From JALONO01 sp038209965 (GTDB taxonomy: Bacteria; Bacteroidota; Bacteroidia; Cytophagales; Thermoflexibacteraceae), in NCBI GenBank assembly GCA_038209965.1, contig JBBQXF010000159.1:1-8144 (forward strand): a stretch of 8,144 nt of DNA, in the 5' to 3' direction. Under the pieces are notes generated by a model. It worked only from the letters and a program-made list of their open reading frames with translations, was not told the origin of the DNA and did no database searches. Position 1 is the stretch's first letter. Each line of letters opens with the position of its first letter. Of the stretch, positions 1 to 7,895 are shown piece after piece. The position numbers were made by a program, and so were the translations under genes.

Positions 1-2928
1 GATCATGCGCAGCGGTTCGGTCAAAATGCGCGACGCTAGGTAGGTGAGACCCAAGAGACCGATGAAGATGAAAGTGAAAACGTTGAGGATGGTGCAGAGT
101 ACACTGATGATCTGCCGCTCGCTGTTCCGCTGGGCTTCAAAAAAGGGAATGCCAACAATCCCGTTTACTTCGCCAGTGCTGGGGGAGCGAATGCCAATAT
201 AAACCGAGTTGTATTTGAGGTTGCCCACTTCCTCGTTCATCATTTTTTTGTTGTGGTTTTGCTCCATGATCTCAGCGTAGGCTTGGGGATTGATCAATGA
301 ACTGACCAAGCCGTTGTCAAAAATGGCAGGTTGGGTGGAATAGAGCAATCGGCCAAATTTATTGTACAAATTTACCTCAACTTGGGTCAGGTTGCCGATT
401 TTTTGCAGGGTCTCCCCAATCAGCTGATCGGGAGCCACGTGGATCATAAAATGTTCCAAATCTTCCACTACACTGGAATTGGTACTGATTGCTTCGGCTT
501 TTTTGATATATTGTTCCAACGTTTCTTCCCGATCCAAGGAGTTGAGGATACTGGTGATCATCAAGCTGATAATGAGCAGTGGCAAGAAAAACGACAGATT
601 AAGGTATAATTGAATCCGGGCCGAAAAATTGAGCTTAATTTTTAGTTGACGCAAGCGGGATAGATAGAGCAGTGCCATCAACAATTTGCTCATGAATAGG
701 CAAAGAAAGAAAAAGGAAAAATTGGAAACTATATTCCGCAGCGGATAAGTGGGCGAAGTGACGATCATCACCCGGTTTTGGCCCCGGCGCACCAGTAAAT
801 GACGGTTGTCGGCAAAGATAATCTCCTTGGTTTCTTGTTCTTTTTCGCTCAGTTGCTTAAACTGGTCAATAAAATCTTTGTCGTAGCCAAATGGCCCAGC
901 GTTATAAACCAGTTTGCCGTGGTCATAGATTGCGTAACTCATTCCTTGGTAAGCCAATTGCTCACTAGCGTCTTGGTCGGAAAACAAGTTGGGATAGATG
1001 CTGTTGGGGGCGATTTTTTTAAGTCGCAAGTCAATGATAACCTTGCCGATGGGGCTGCCTTGGCGCTCAAGGTTGAACATGGCCAGATAATGCGGCGGTG
1101 CGGCGGGTTTGTCATTGATAAAAAAAATATTCTTGTATTCAGTTTGGTACTTCACCAAATCGTAGGTGCGCAAAATACTGTCATAGCCAATGGAATAATT
1201 GTAAGGATCGCCCTTGGTGTTGAACAAGAGAATCATGGTTTCATACTTGTCAAAATAGTTGCTCAAATGCTGGCGGCGGATCTTAGATACGACCAAATCC
1301 TTTTCCAAGTAGGAACTGAGCATTTTGTTGAGGATCATCTGATCCTGCTGTACTTTGGGAATTGTTTGGGACAACAGGAACTCGCCTTGGGCATCACTAT
1401 CGGCGACCACTTCATTGGCAAACCGTTTTTTGGTATCCGCACTTTTGGCTTGCTCAAACTTAAAGGTGGCGTAGGCCCCCAAAAGTGCCGAAATAGTTGC
1501 CCCAGCCAGCAAATAAATGTAGGTAGAGTAGCGAAATTGCCGCACGGTGTAGGGCATTTTCAGCAAGGTAATGAGCGATAAATAGGCTAGGGAAAGCAAG
1601 AACACCGGAATTTCCAAACGGCCGGCCAACAGGCCATAGCTCGCCACCAGCGCTGCTCCCGTGAGCAGGCCAGCCACGATTCGCCAGTACCCGTGGTTGA
1701 GGGCGAGCAAAAGCCGGGAAACTACGTGGCTAATGAAAAAGAACATCAAAGTGCCTGCTACGAAGGTGAATAGGGCGATGAGCTTGTAGATGTTATAGTT
1801 CAAGTCCGCCGTGATATCGAGGCGGATGTCGGAGTTGAAATAGATGGTGCGCAGCACCGAGAAATTGAAATAATAAACGGCGTAGCTGATCAATACCAAA
1901 CCAACCGACAAGGCAAACTTTAGCGCGGGCGGCAAATGGTACAGTTTGCGGTAATTCAGCAGGCGGTAATAATACAGGTAGATAAATCCGCTGATGATGC
2001 AAAGGGCCAGCATATTGAGGAACAAATCGCCCAAAGAGGGAGAGATTTCCGATGAGGCGAACAGTTGAGAATTGAAAAGGGCAAAGCGCCGGCTCAGGCC
2101 CGAGGGAATATCGATCAACACTATCAGGATGCGCAGGCAGGCCAATGCCGTGATCAATAGCACAAAAGCTTGCCGGATCTGCCCCACCCCAATGTACTCG
2201 ATCAGGTTGGCGCGGATTTGCAAAAAAGTGAACAGAACGGTGAAAATCGTAAAGACTAGCACCGCATTCTCGCGTGACAGGCTACCGGTATAGGTAAAAT
2301 CGACGGGCAAGAAGATGGAGAACAAGTAACGCCCATCCCGGCCTTTGATGGAAAGCCCTTCCTCACTGTCGGTAATAACGGCCTCTACTCCGGCCGCTTC
2401 GGGGAATAAATCTGGGTTGAGTTCCGATTTGATGAATGCATTGGAGATTTTGTAGCGCGTAAATACCGGTATGGCGGTGACAAATAAATAGCGAATGCTG
2501 TCGATCCGCGTCGATTCCTTGAGCAATAGGTACACCCCATTGCTGCCAGCGACCCCTACTTCGGGAAATTTGCCCACTAAATCTTCGCGATTGGGGATAA
2601 ATTTATTATCAGTCCAAAACAGTAACTCTCCGTCACGATAGATAAAGATTGGATATTTGCCATCGGTGGGCAAGTCTGAAAAAAGGGCACGCTTTTTAAG
2701 CCGAAGTTGGGCTTGCACATCTTGCAGGGCCACTTGGGCTAAATCGAGTTCACGTTGCAGTCCCACGTTTACTTGTTGCAAGTAGGACTCCCGGCCCGAA
2801 GTGCCCAAGTGGATCACCGGGTAACTGAACAAGATGGTGAGTACGAGCGAGAGCAGGGCGCCCGGTAGGTAGAGCGATTGGCGCTTCATGCGGAGCATGT
2901 TAAGTATCCATACCTTGGCAAAAACCAT
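1..2928 (-). CDS. Large multi-span sensor histidine kinase, N-terminal 976 residues (3' end outside window)
   Basis: The reading frame is open from ATG at 2926-2928 to the window edge, with an in-frame TAG just upstream (2947-2949). ATGs at 2898 and 2889 are alternative starts. No catalytic core is visible; the kinase call rests on the last residues, SRILTEPLRMI (966-976), a typical HAMP entry directly after a membrane span, and on overall resemblance to large Bacteroidota sensor kinases. I read 12 hydrophobic spans, roughly residues 19-38, 222-237, 254-274, 301-319, 337-354, 381-402, 417-436, 439-456, 469-487, 737-756, 777-795 and 939-963. Basic loops (for example 757-775) alternate correctly with long hydrophilic stretches. 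This puts three regions outside the inner membrane: about 39-221, 488-736 and 796-938. The expected HAMP remainder, HisKA and HATPase_c domains would lie left of the window. Its signal and response regulator are unknown. Confidence 0.88.
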   Translation of the reverse strand, partial: MVFAKVWILNMLRMKRQSLYLPGALLSLVLTILFSYPVIHLGTSGRESYLQQVNVGLQRELDLAQVALQDVQAQLRLKKRALFSDLPTDGKYPIFIYRDGELLFWTDNKFIPNREDLVGKFPEVGVAGSNGVYLLLKESTRIDSIRYLFVTAIPVFTRYKISNAFIKSELNPDLFPEAAGVEAVITDSEEGLSIKGRDGRYLFSIFLPVDFTYTGSLSRENAVLVFTIFTVLFTFLQIRANLIEYIGVGQIRQAFVLLITALACLRILIVLIDIPSGLSRRFALFNSQLFASSEISPSLGDLFLNMLALCIISGFIYLYYYRLLNYRKLYHLPPALKFALSVGLVLISYAVYYFNFSVLRTIYFNSDIRLDITADLNYNIYKLIALFTFVAGTLMFFFISHVVSRLLLALNHGYWRIVAGLLTGAALVASYGLLAGRLEIPVFLLSLAYLSLITLLKMPYTVRQFRYSTYIYLLAGATISALLGAYATFKFEQAKSADTKKRFANEVVADSDAQGEFLLSQTIPKVQQDQMILNKMLSSYLEKDLVVSKIRRQHLSNYFDKYETMILLFNTKGDPYNYSIGYDSILRTYDLVKYQTEYKNIFFINDKPAAPPHYLAMFNLERQGSPIGKVIIDLRLKKIAPNSIYPNLFSDQDASEQLAYQGMSYAIYDHGKLVYNAGPFGYDKDFIDQFKQLSEKEQETKEIIFADNRHLLVRRGQNRVMIVTSPTYPLRNIVSNFSFFFLCLFMSKLLMALLYLSRLRQLKIKLNFSARIQLYLNLSFFLPLLIISLMITSILNSLDREETLEQYIKKAEAISTNSSVVEDLEHFMIHVAPDQLIGETLQKIGNLTQVEVNLYNKFGRLLYSTQPAIFDNGLVSSLINPQAYAEIMEQNHNKKMMNEEVGNLKYNSVYIGIRSPSTGEVNGIVGIPFFEAQRNSERQIISVLCTILNVFTFIFIGLLGLTYLASRILTEPLRMI

Positions 2929-2954
2929 GCAATGTCCAGTAAATAGCTAAAGAT

Positions 2955-2962
2955 CAAAGGTA
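2955..2962 (-). promoter_or_regulatory. Candidate Bacteroidota -7 element for the histidine kinase gene
   Basis: On the minus strand this reads TACCTTTG, an exact match to the TAnnTTTG -7 consensus of Bacteroidota housekeeping promoters. It sits just past the stop of the broken AraC gene and 26 bases before the kinase ATG at 2928, which would leave a leader of about 20 bases. I see no convincing TTG -33 element at the usual distance, so the call rests on the -7 box and its placement. Confidence 0.45.
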
Positions 2963-2970
2963 CAAAAGAT

Positions 2971-3854
2971 TTAGGGCTTTTTTGGTGGGGTGTTTGGGCT
3001 GGTGGCTGCCAGTCTGTCCCGAAAATCGGAAAAACTGCTCCCTACGCAGTTTTTGAAAAATTTACTAAAATGGGCTGGATCGGCAAACCCTAGCTCAAAG
3101 GCTACTTCCTTAACACTCTGATGGGTGGAATGGGCCAATCGCTTGGCCTCCAAAATGATCCGGGCTTGGATATGTTCCTTGGCCGAGCTGCCAGTTGCTG
3201 CTTTAAATGTTTCATTGAGGTAGTGGGCAGTAACATTCAATAAATCAGCATAATGGGATACTTTGTGCAATTGCTGAAAATGGGCCTCTACCCCTTTTTT
3301 GAAATCTTTTACCAATGGGACTATTTTGGTTGGGGGTGAGCCGACTTGGCCAGTTAGCCGGGCTCGCCCTCAATACAGCAGAAAAAGGCGGAGCAAGGCT
3401 CCTAAAGCTGCTTGCTGATGAAAACGCTCTATTTCAGATTCACGGTGCATCGCATCGATCAACGGGTGAATGGTTTCGGCTTGGGCTGAGGTCAGCACGA
3501 CTGGGACCGTCTGGCTACAATTGAAGAACAAATCGATTTGGTTGAACAAGTCGACCGACATTACATGGGCAAACAAGAAATCGGCGGTAAACATGATTAC
3601 CTCTCCGGTGGGTGGTTTCACCAGTGCCAACCGGTGCATCTGCTCAGGTGCAATGAAATAAATGGTGTTGGGTTGTAACGGAAAAGCCTGAAAATCAATA
3701 TAATGTATGCCTTCGGCTTGCATTGACCAAATAACTGTGTAATGATAGTGGCGATGGGGCAGGGCGGGTTGCCATTGCTCAGCGCATCGATGGCTTGCAT
3801 CGTTTTGATGGCAAAACCAGCCAAAGGGGTAGGCGAAAGTAATTGGTGGATCGC
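2971..3854 (-). pseudogene. AraC-family transcriptional regulator, disrupted
   Basis: Joined across its lesions, this gives a near full-length regulator of about 290 residues. The N-terminal part has the cupin-like ligand arm: FAIKTMQAIDALSNGNP, then PHRHYHYTVIWS, then IHYIDFQAFPLQPNTIYFIAPEQMHRL. The C-terminal part is an AraC DNA-binding domain with two helix-turn-helix units, at about 3184-3255 (YADLLNVTAHYLNETF) and 3043-3117 (SVKEVAFELGFADPAHFSKFF). Three defects are visible. One base is missing near CCC at 3766-3768, shifting the frame between NGNP and ALPHRHY. A TGA at 3370-3372 interrupts LFLLY and GRARLTG without a frame change. No ATG exists upstream: the N-terminal frame meets TAA at 3855-3857, and only a TTG at 3822-3824 is available. 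The protein probably once controlled a neighbouring gene. A base-calling error could explain the frameshift, but hardly all three defects. Confidence 0.82.
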
Positions 3855-3872
3855 TTAAGGGTCAAATTAATT

Positions 3873-3913
3873 CAGTGGTCGCCAACAAAGAAAAGTTTTG
3901 CGGGCGACCACTG
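3873..3913 (-). terminator. Inverted repeat after the TonB receptor gene, candidate terminator or mRNA 3' stabiliser
   Basis: Two perfect 11-base arms, CAGTGGTCGCC at 3873-3883 and GGCGACCACTG at 3903-3913, flank a 19-base loop in which CAAA and TTTG could pair further. The right arm lies 11 bases beyond the receptor stop codon (TAG, 3925-3927). The minus strand continues AATTAATTTG after the stem, which is A/T-rich but not a clean T run. It could end the receptor transcript or protect its 3' end, and it sits just before the broken AraC gene. Confidence 0.5.
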
Positions 3914-3924
3914 GACTGGATTCA

Positions 3925-6687
3925 CTAAAAATTATAGCTCAATGTAAAGAAAGTCCGCCGAGGTAAGAAAGGAATGCCAGGGATTACGGTTGCATTGGAT
4001 GGCGGGCGAGTGGCCACAATCGGGTTGGTCACGTCCAACAGCCATAAAATTTCCTGCGTATTGGTCAGGTTGCTCACCCGGACCGAGAACCGCAGCTCAT
4101 GCTGGTTCTTGAATGAATTCTTAATAAATATGTTGCCATTCAATAGCATGACATTGGCCATTTTGAATTGGTTCAGTTCATCCCCGTAGCGATTGGCCAT
4201 ATAATTGCCGTCTATGCCCAAACCACCCGAGAAACCCCCGCTGATTTTGCGCTCGTAATTGGCACTGAAGTTCCAGATCAAGCCGGGAATATTTTTGATC
4301 TGCTTGCCTTTTAGCTCAGCTTCGGGCAGGGTAATGACGGTAGTGAGCCGCAAACCATTGGGGATGGCCACAAACTCACTGCTCTGGACAGTGGCCGAAG
4401 TGCGCAAGAAGAGTCCCCTTGCCCATGAAGGGGTATAGGTGAGGGTGCCTTCCACGCCCATGATCGCCACGGAACCTTCGGAGATGGAGGTGGACTGGGG
4501 CGGGAAACCGGGGGCTACATCCCGGAAGCCGGAGATGATCCGGTCATTGATCCGGGTGAAATAGCTCGCAATGTCCAAACTCAGATCGTCGCTCAGCACT
4601 GAAGTGCGCAAGCCCAGTTCGGCATTGTAAATGGTCTCGGGCTTGTCGATCTGGGTGACAAACGGGCGGTTATTGGTGTCAATTGGGCGGTAGTTGATCA
4701 GGCCGGAGCCCAGTTGCTCGGGCGCGGGCAGTTGGCCAGCCACTCCGCGCAACATATTGACAAATACCTGTTCATCGGGGGCCCGGAATGCCCGGACAAA
4801 GTTGGCATAGAACGCCGTATTTTTGGTGACCAAGTAATTGGCCCCAAGGGTGGCGCTGTAGGATCCCAAACTTACTTCACGGCGATCGGTAAAATCGGAG
4901 ATAAACAGTGGCCCGTTGATGGCACCGTTGCCTGACTTTGGCAAAAAGTGCAAAATGTTAATATTGGTGTTATCATAGCGCAAGCCGACATTTATTTTGA
5001 GTTTGTCTTGGGCCAAAGTCATTTCATCGCCAAAAAACACCGAAGTATTAAGAACTCTGGAATAAGTATCTGACCCGCGCAACAAGTTGGTGGTCAAAAT
5101 GCCCGGGGTGGCCCCGGGGAAAGCGGTGCGGGGTTGTACGCTGCCACTGCTCAGATTGGTCGCCAGAAAAACCCCGCTGGCCAAGCTGCGTTGTTCGTAA
5201 TAGCCCAAGTAGCTGCCCAAGGTGAAGGTGTGTTTACTGCTGCCAATCTCGGCATTTTTCCGAAAGATTAGCTCGTTAATGACATCGAACATGCTACGTC
5301 GCCCGGTGGAATTGAACACGTTGGCAAATAGTTGCTCCGGGTTGATCGGCGAAGTGACGTAGGCAGTGGCAGCAATGAACTTCGTACCCAATTCGGTTGA
5401 TTGATAACGGACATTGTTTTGGACCGAGAACCCCCGCCCAAGTTCAAAGTTAAACTTCAGGCCAATGGAACGATTATCGCCAAAATTACCCCTGACATTG
5501 GCATTGGCCAAGTTGACTTGTTCAATATTGGCCGGGTTGCCTGTCACAGTTTCCGTGCTCCCCTGAAACAGCGGCAATGAAGCAGAGGTGATGCCGGTTG
5601 GGCGGGTAAAATTGATGCCTGCCAGCACATCGGACCAGTCGGTGAAGGCATTGGTGAAGCGCGAATCCATCTTCAGATCGCTTACCCGGGTGGGGACTGA
5701 TACGTTGTTGAACACGTCCATGCTGCGCAAGCCGCCATAGAGCCTGATACTGCCCTTGTCAAACAACCAATCCAAGTTGCCCCGGAACTGGTAGCCTTTG
5801 TCGGGGCCGGGCTGGGTTCGGTAGCCGGGATCGTTGAGGTATAGTCCGCCCACATTGAACCGCAGGGCTTTGGTGATAGACCCGTTGACATTGACCCCGG
5901 TTTGGGTCATGGTTCCCCCGGCGGCCGAGGGAGATGAAGCAAGGATTTGCTCAACCGCTCCGTGAATTTTTTCGCCACCCACTTTGCTCACCACATTGTA
6001 TACGCCTGCCGCCGCCGACCGGCCAAACAGTGTGGCCGCAGCTCCACGTACTACTTCCATGCGCTCCACATTGAGATCCATCATGAAAAAGACATCGTAG
6101 GGGTTGCCACTGCCTGCATAGGCGGGCAGTCCGTCAATGAGCATGGTGGTGTATTTATCTTCCGTGCCCAAGTTTTCGGGAAAACCCCGCATGATCACGT
6201 TGGCCCGCACCCGTCCACGTTGCGAAGCCACAAATACCCCCGGGGTAAAGCGGAGGGCATCGGCCACAGTGGGGGCCACTTGGCGCCTAAGCTCGTTATT
6301 GTCCAAAATGCTCACCGCCGTGGTGGCCTCGATCCGCCGGATGGGTTGCCGAGTGGCCGACACGATTACATCATTGAGCAAATTGGAGCCCAGTTCCAGT
6401 TTAATGTCCAAGGTTTTGCTTTCCCCATCTTTCAAATTGAGGGCCTCGACTACTGATTTGTGACCCACTGCCGAAAACTGGATTTGTTGAGACCCCACCG
6501 TGTTGCTAAGTTTGTAAGCGCCATTGATATCAGCCGATGTGCCCACCGTTGAACCGACGACTATCACGTTGGCCCCAATGACAGGTGCGCCATTTTCGTC
6601 CACAATTTTTCCCTCAATGGTGGCGCGTTGGGCCAAAACAACCATCGGGAACAAAACGACAAAGAATAAAGTAAGCAGTTTCTTCAT
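3925..6687 (-). CDS. TonB-dependent outer-membrane receptor with CarboxypepD_reg N-terminal domain
   Basis: This complete 920-residue protein is an outer-membrane importer powered by the TonB-ExbB-ExbD system. A signal peptide (MKKLLTLFFVVLFPMVVLA) precedes a likely cleavage before Gln20. Residues 22-98 form a CarboxypepD_reg-like beta-sandwich (ATIEGKIVDENGAPVIGANV). NDVIVSATRQP at 105-115 leads into the plug, about 118-238, which carries VIMRGFP (164-170), LIDGLP (183-188) and VERMEVVRGAAATLFGRSAA (207-226). The rest is the 22-strand barrel, ending in LSYNF with the C-terminal Phe expected for BAM-dependent assembly. The ATG at 6687 directly begins the signal peptide; no Shine-Dalgarno sequence is seen. 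No SusD-like gene adjoins it and the plug is not typical SusC, so a siderophore, vitamin or other small ligand is as likely as a glycan. The neighbouring AraC relic resembles known receptor-regulator pairs. The ligand cannot be assigned. Confidence 0.96.
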   Translation of the reverse strand: MKKLLTLFFVVLFPMVVLAQRATIEGKIVDENGAPVIGANVIVVGSTVGTSADINGAYKLSNTVGSQQIQFSAVGHKSVVEALNLKDGESKTLDIKLELGSNLLNDVIVSATRQPIRRIEATTAVSILDNNELRRQVAPTVADALRFTPGVFVASQRGRVRANVIMRGFPENLGTEDKYTTMLIDGLPAYAGSGNPYDVFFMMDLNVERMEVVRGAAATLFGRSAAAGVYNVVSKVGGEKIHGAVEQILASSPSAAGGTMTQTGVNVNGSITKALRFNVGGLYLNDPGYRTQPGPDKGYQFRGNLDWLFDKGSIRLYGGLRSMDVFNNVSVPTRVSDLKMDSRFTNAFTDWSDVLAGINFTRPTGITSASLPLFQGSTETVTGNPANIEQVNLANANVRGNFGDNRSIGLKFNFELGRGFSVQNNVRYQSTELGTKFIAATAYVTSPINPEQLFANVFNSTGRRSMFDVINELIFRKNAEIGSSKHTFTLGSYLGYYEQRSLASGVFLATNLSSGSVQPRTAFPGATPGILTTNLLRGSDTYSRVLNTSVFFGDEMTLAQDKLKINVGLRYDNTNINILHFLPKSGNGAINGPLFISDFTDRREVSLGSYSATLGANYLVTKNTAFYANFVRAFRAPDEQVFVNMLRGVAGQLPAPEQLGSGLINYRPIDTNNRPFVTQIDKPETIYNAELGLRTSVLSDDLSLDIASYFTRINDRIISGFRDVAPGFPPQSTSISEGSVAIMGVEGTLTYTPSWARGLFLRTSATVQSSEFVAIPNGLRLTTVITLPEAELKGKQIKNIPGLIWNFSANYERKISGGFSGGLGIDGNYMANRYGDELNQFKMANVMLLNGNIFIKNSFKNQHELRFSVRVSNLTNTQEILWLLDVTNPIVATRPPSNATVIPGIPFLPRRTFFTLSYNF

Positions 6688-6746
6688 TTGAAAGAGAAAT
6701 TAGAATAAAAGATAGAGAAAACACGAATGCTCATTTAAAAGTAGAC

Positions 6747-6753
6747 CAAAGTA
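6747..6753 (-). promoter_or_regulatory. Weak candidate -7 element for the TonB receptor gene
   Basis: The minus strand reads TACTTTG here, one base short of the TAnnTTTG consensus, within an A/T-rich stretch about 60 bases before the receptor ATG. I see no clear TTG -33 box. The 164-base gap after the epimerase suggests the receptor has its own promoter, and this is the best candidate in it. The rest of the gap (6688-6851) shows no gene and no convincing terminator hairpin. Confidence 0.25.
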
Positions 6754-6851
6754 TTTAAAAAAATAAAAGTCCAGAAACAGCTATCTAACCTTTCAGCTTT
6801 GCCCTATGCCGTTTGTTCAATTTTAGTACCAGATTTCTTTAAAACCCTGAT

Positions 6852-7895
6852 TTAGCCCAGCCCAACTCCCATGCTCGTCGTTAAACGTTGATCGGGAGGC
6901 AATATTACCAAGCCATAGCCATTGTTAAAAGCATTGGGGGCGCAGCTCATCGGTTCGATGGCCAAGCAGTGGCGCTCTGGCAAAGTAAATACCTGCGTAT
7001 AGTTCAATTGTTGTGGGCCGCAGTCTTGCCACACTTCAATGGTTGCCCGGTGGATGGGAGAATGGATCCGCGATACAACCCGCGCCGGCTCACCGACCAG
7101 CTCAAAACAATTGTCCATAAAAGTATCGCCCACGGTGGTCAGTTGCAAAAACTGGTCAAAAGAAGTTTGGCGGGCCAATGGAGTGAGGTTGGAATCATAT
7201 AGGTAGGTTTTATCCGAATTGATCTGCAACTGGTAATCGTTGACCGCGCCTTGGGGGCTAGCCACCCCGGGCGCGGTAAAATGAAAATAGGGATGCCAAC
7301 CCATTCCGGCGGGCAGGTTTCCCTCCCCAGTGTTGATCATGGCCAACGTTAGCTCCAGCCCTTCGGTACTGAGCGAGTAAGTGACCTCGGCCCGGAATGG
7401 AAATGGGTAGCCGGGATGTGAGCCTGCATAGCCGTGTGCCAAGCGAACAACCGCCCGATCGGGGCCTTCCGCAGGTTGGGTGGCCAGCTCGTGGCCAGCC
7501 GCCGGGTCCAATTCGTGGGTTTGCCCGCTGTGGGTCACGGAGCACTCGGCCAGTTGCCACGGCACGTGCGACAAAAAGCCGTGGATGGCGGCCTGCCGGG
7601 CTGGTTCGTTGAGGGGCAGTTGGTAGGTCTGGCCCTCAAACGGATACTGCCCGCCTGCCACTCGATTTGGGAAGGGAAAGAGCAGCGAACTGCGGAACCA
7701 GCGGTCAGTGGACAGTTCGGCCGGGCTTTCCGCCCCCCAGATCAGGGAAAGCAAAACCCCTTGGGGCGAGCGCAAGTGCAGCGCGTTCAGCATCGCACCC
7801 ATTTCGGGGATGATGTGCATGGCCTCGCCAGTGAGTAGGTGGCGGCAGCAAATGGCCCGATATTGCCCAAATGGTTCGGTGGTAACTTGGTACAT
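6852..7895 (-). CDS. Aldose 1-epimerase (mutarotase) family protein
   Basis: This 347-residue protein belongs to the galactose mutarotase-like fold, whose members interconvert alpha and beta anomers of sugars in the cytoplasm; no signal peptide is visible. Family landmarks occur in order: FPFPNRVAGGQYPFEGQTYQ (73-92) with Asn77 and Arg78 in the sugar-binding position, IHGF (104-107) with His105, GMGWHPYFHF (197-206) with His201 as the likely catalytic acid, FMDNCF (259-264), and AIEPMSCAPNAFNNG (312-326) with Glu314 as the likely catalytic base. A hydrophilic, probably loop-forming stretch lies at about 122-147. The length is close to GalM, but the wording of the motifs is nearer to the broad aldose-epimerase group than to classical GalM, so the sugar (glucose, galactose or a hexose phosphate) is not assignable. 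The ATG at 7895 is preceded eight bases away by AAGGA, a Shine-Dalgarno-like sequence unusual in this phylum. Confidence 0.92.
   Translation of the reverse strand: MYQVTTEPFGQYRAICCRHLLTGEAMHIIPEMGAMLNALHLRSPQGVLLSLIWGAESPAELSTDRWFRSSLLFPFPNRVAGGQYPFEGQTYQLPLNEPARQAAIHGFLSHVPWQLAECSVTHSGQTHELDPAAGHELATQPAEGPDRAVVRLAHGYAGSHPGYPFPFRAEVTYSLSTEGLELTLAMINTGEGNLPAGMGWHPYFHFTAPGVASPQGAVNDYQLQINSDKTYLYDSNLTPLARQTSFDQFLQLTTVGDTFMDNCFELVGEPARVVSRIHSPIHRATIEVWQDCGPQQLNYTQVFTLPERHCLAIEPMSCAPNAFNNGYGLVILPPDQRLTTSMGVGLG

Noticed and set aside
799..1581. A 260-residue open frame on the plus strand
   Set aside because: It lies wholly antisense to the kinase gene, whose minus-strand frame is unbroken with sensible membrane topology; the plus-strand product has no recognisable motif.
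3370..3372. TGA recoding (selenocysteine or tryptophan)
   Set aside because: I see no family reason for selenocysteine in an AraC regulator and no distinct stem-loop just downstream; Bacteroidota do not generally read TGA as Trp, and two other lesions favour decay.
3724..3861. Alternative N-terminus for the AraC gene in the same frame as the cupin part, needing no frameshift
   Set aside because: That frame is open but has no ATG, GTG or TTG before 3723 and reads as a Trp/His/Cys-rich string, whereas the other frame gives AGFAIKTMQAIDALSNGNP, typical of the family just before the PHRH motif.
5947..6456. A 169-residue open frame on the plus strand
   Set aside because: It is antisense to the conserved signal, regulatory-domain and plug part of the TonB receptor and looks like a shadow frame.
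7434..7838. A 134-residue open frame on the plus strand
   Set aside because: It is antisense to the conserved catalytic region of the epimerase gene and is low in recognisable content.
3925..7895. A polysaccharide utilisation locus (SusC/SusD type)
   Set aside because: There is no SusD-like lipoprotein, no glycoside hydrolase, and the receptor plug is not typical SusC; a mutarotase alone is too weak.
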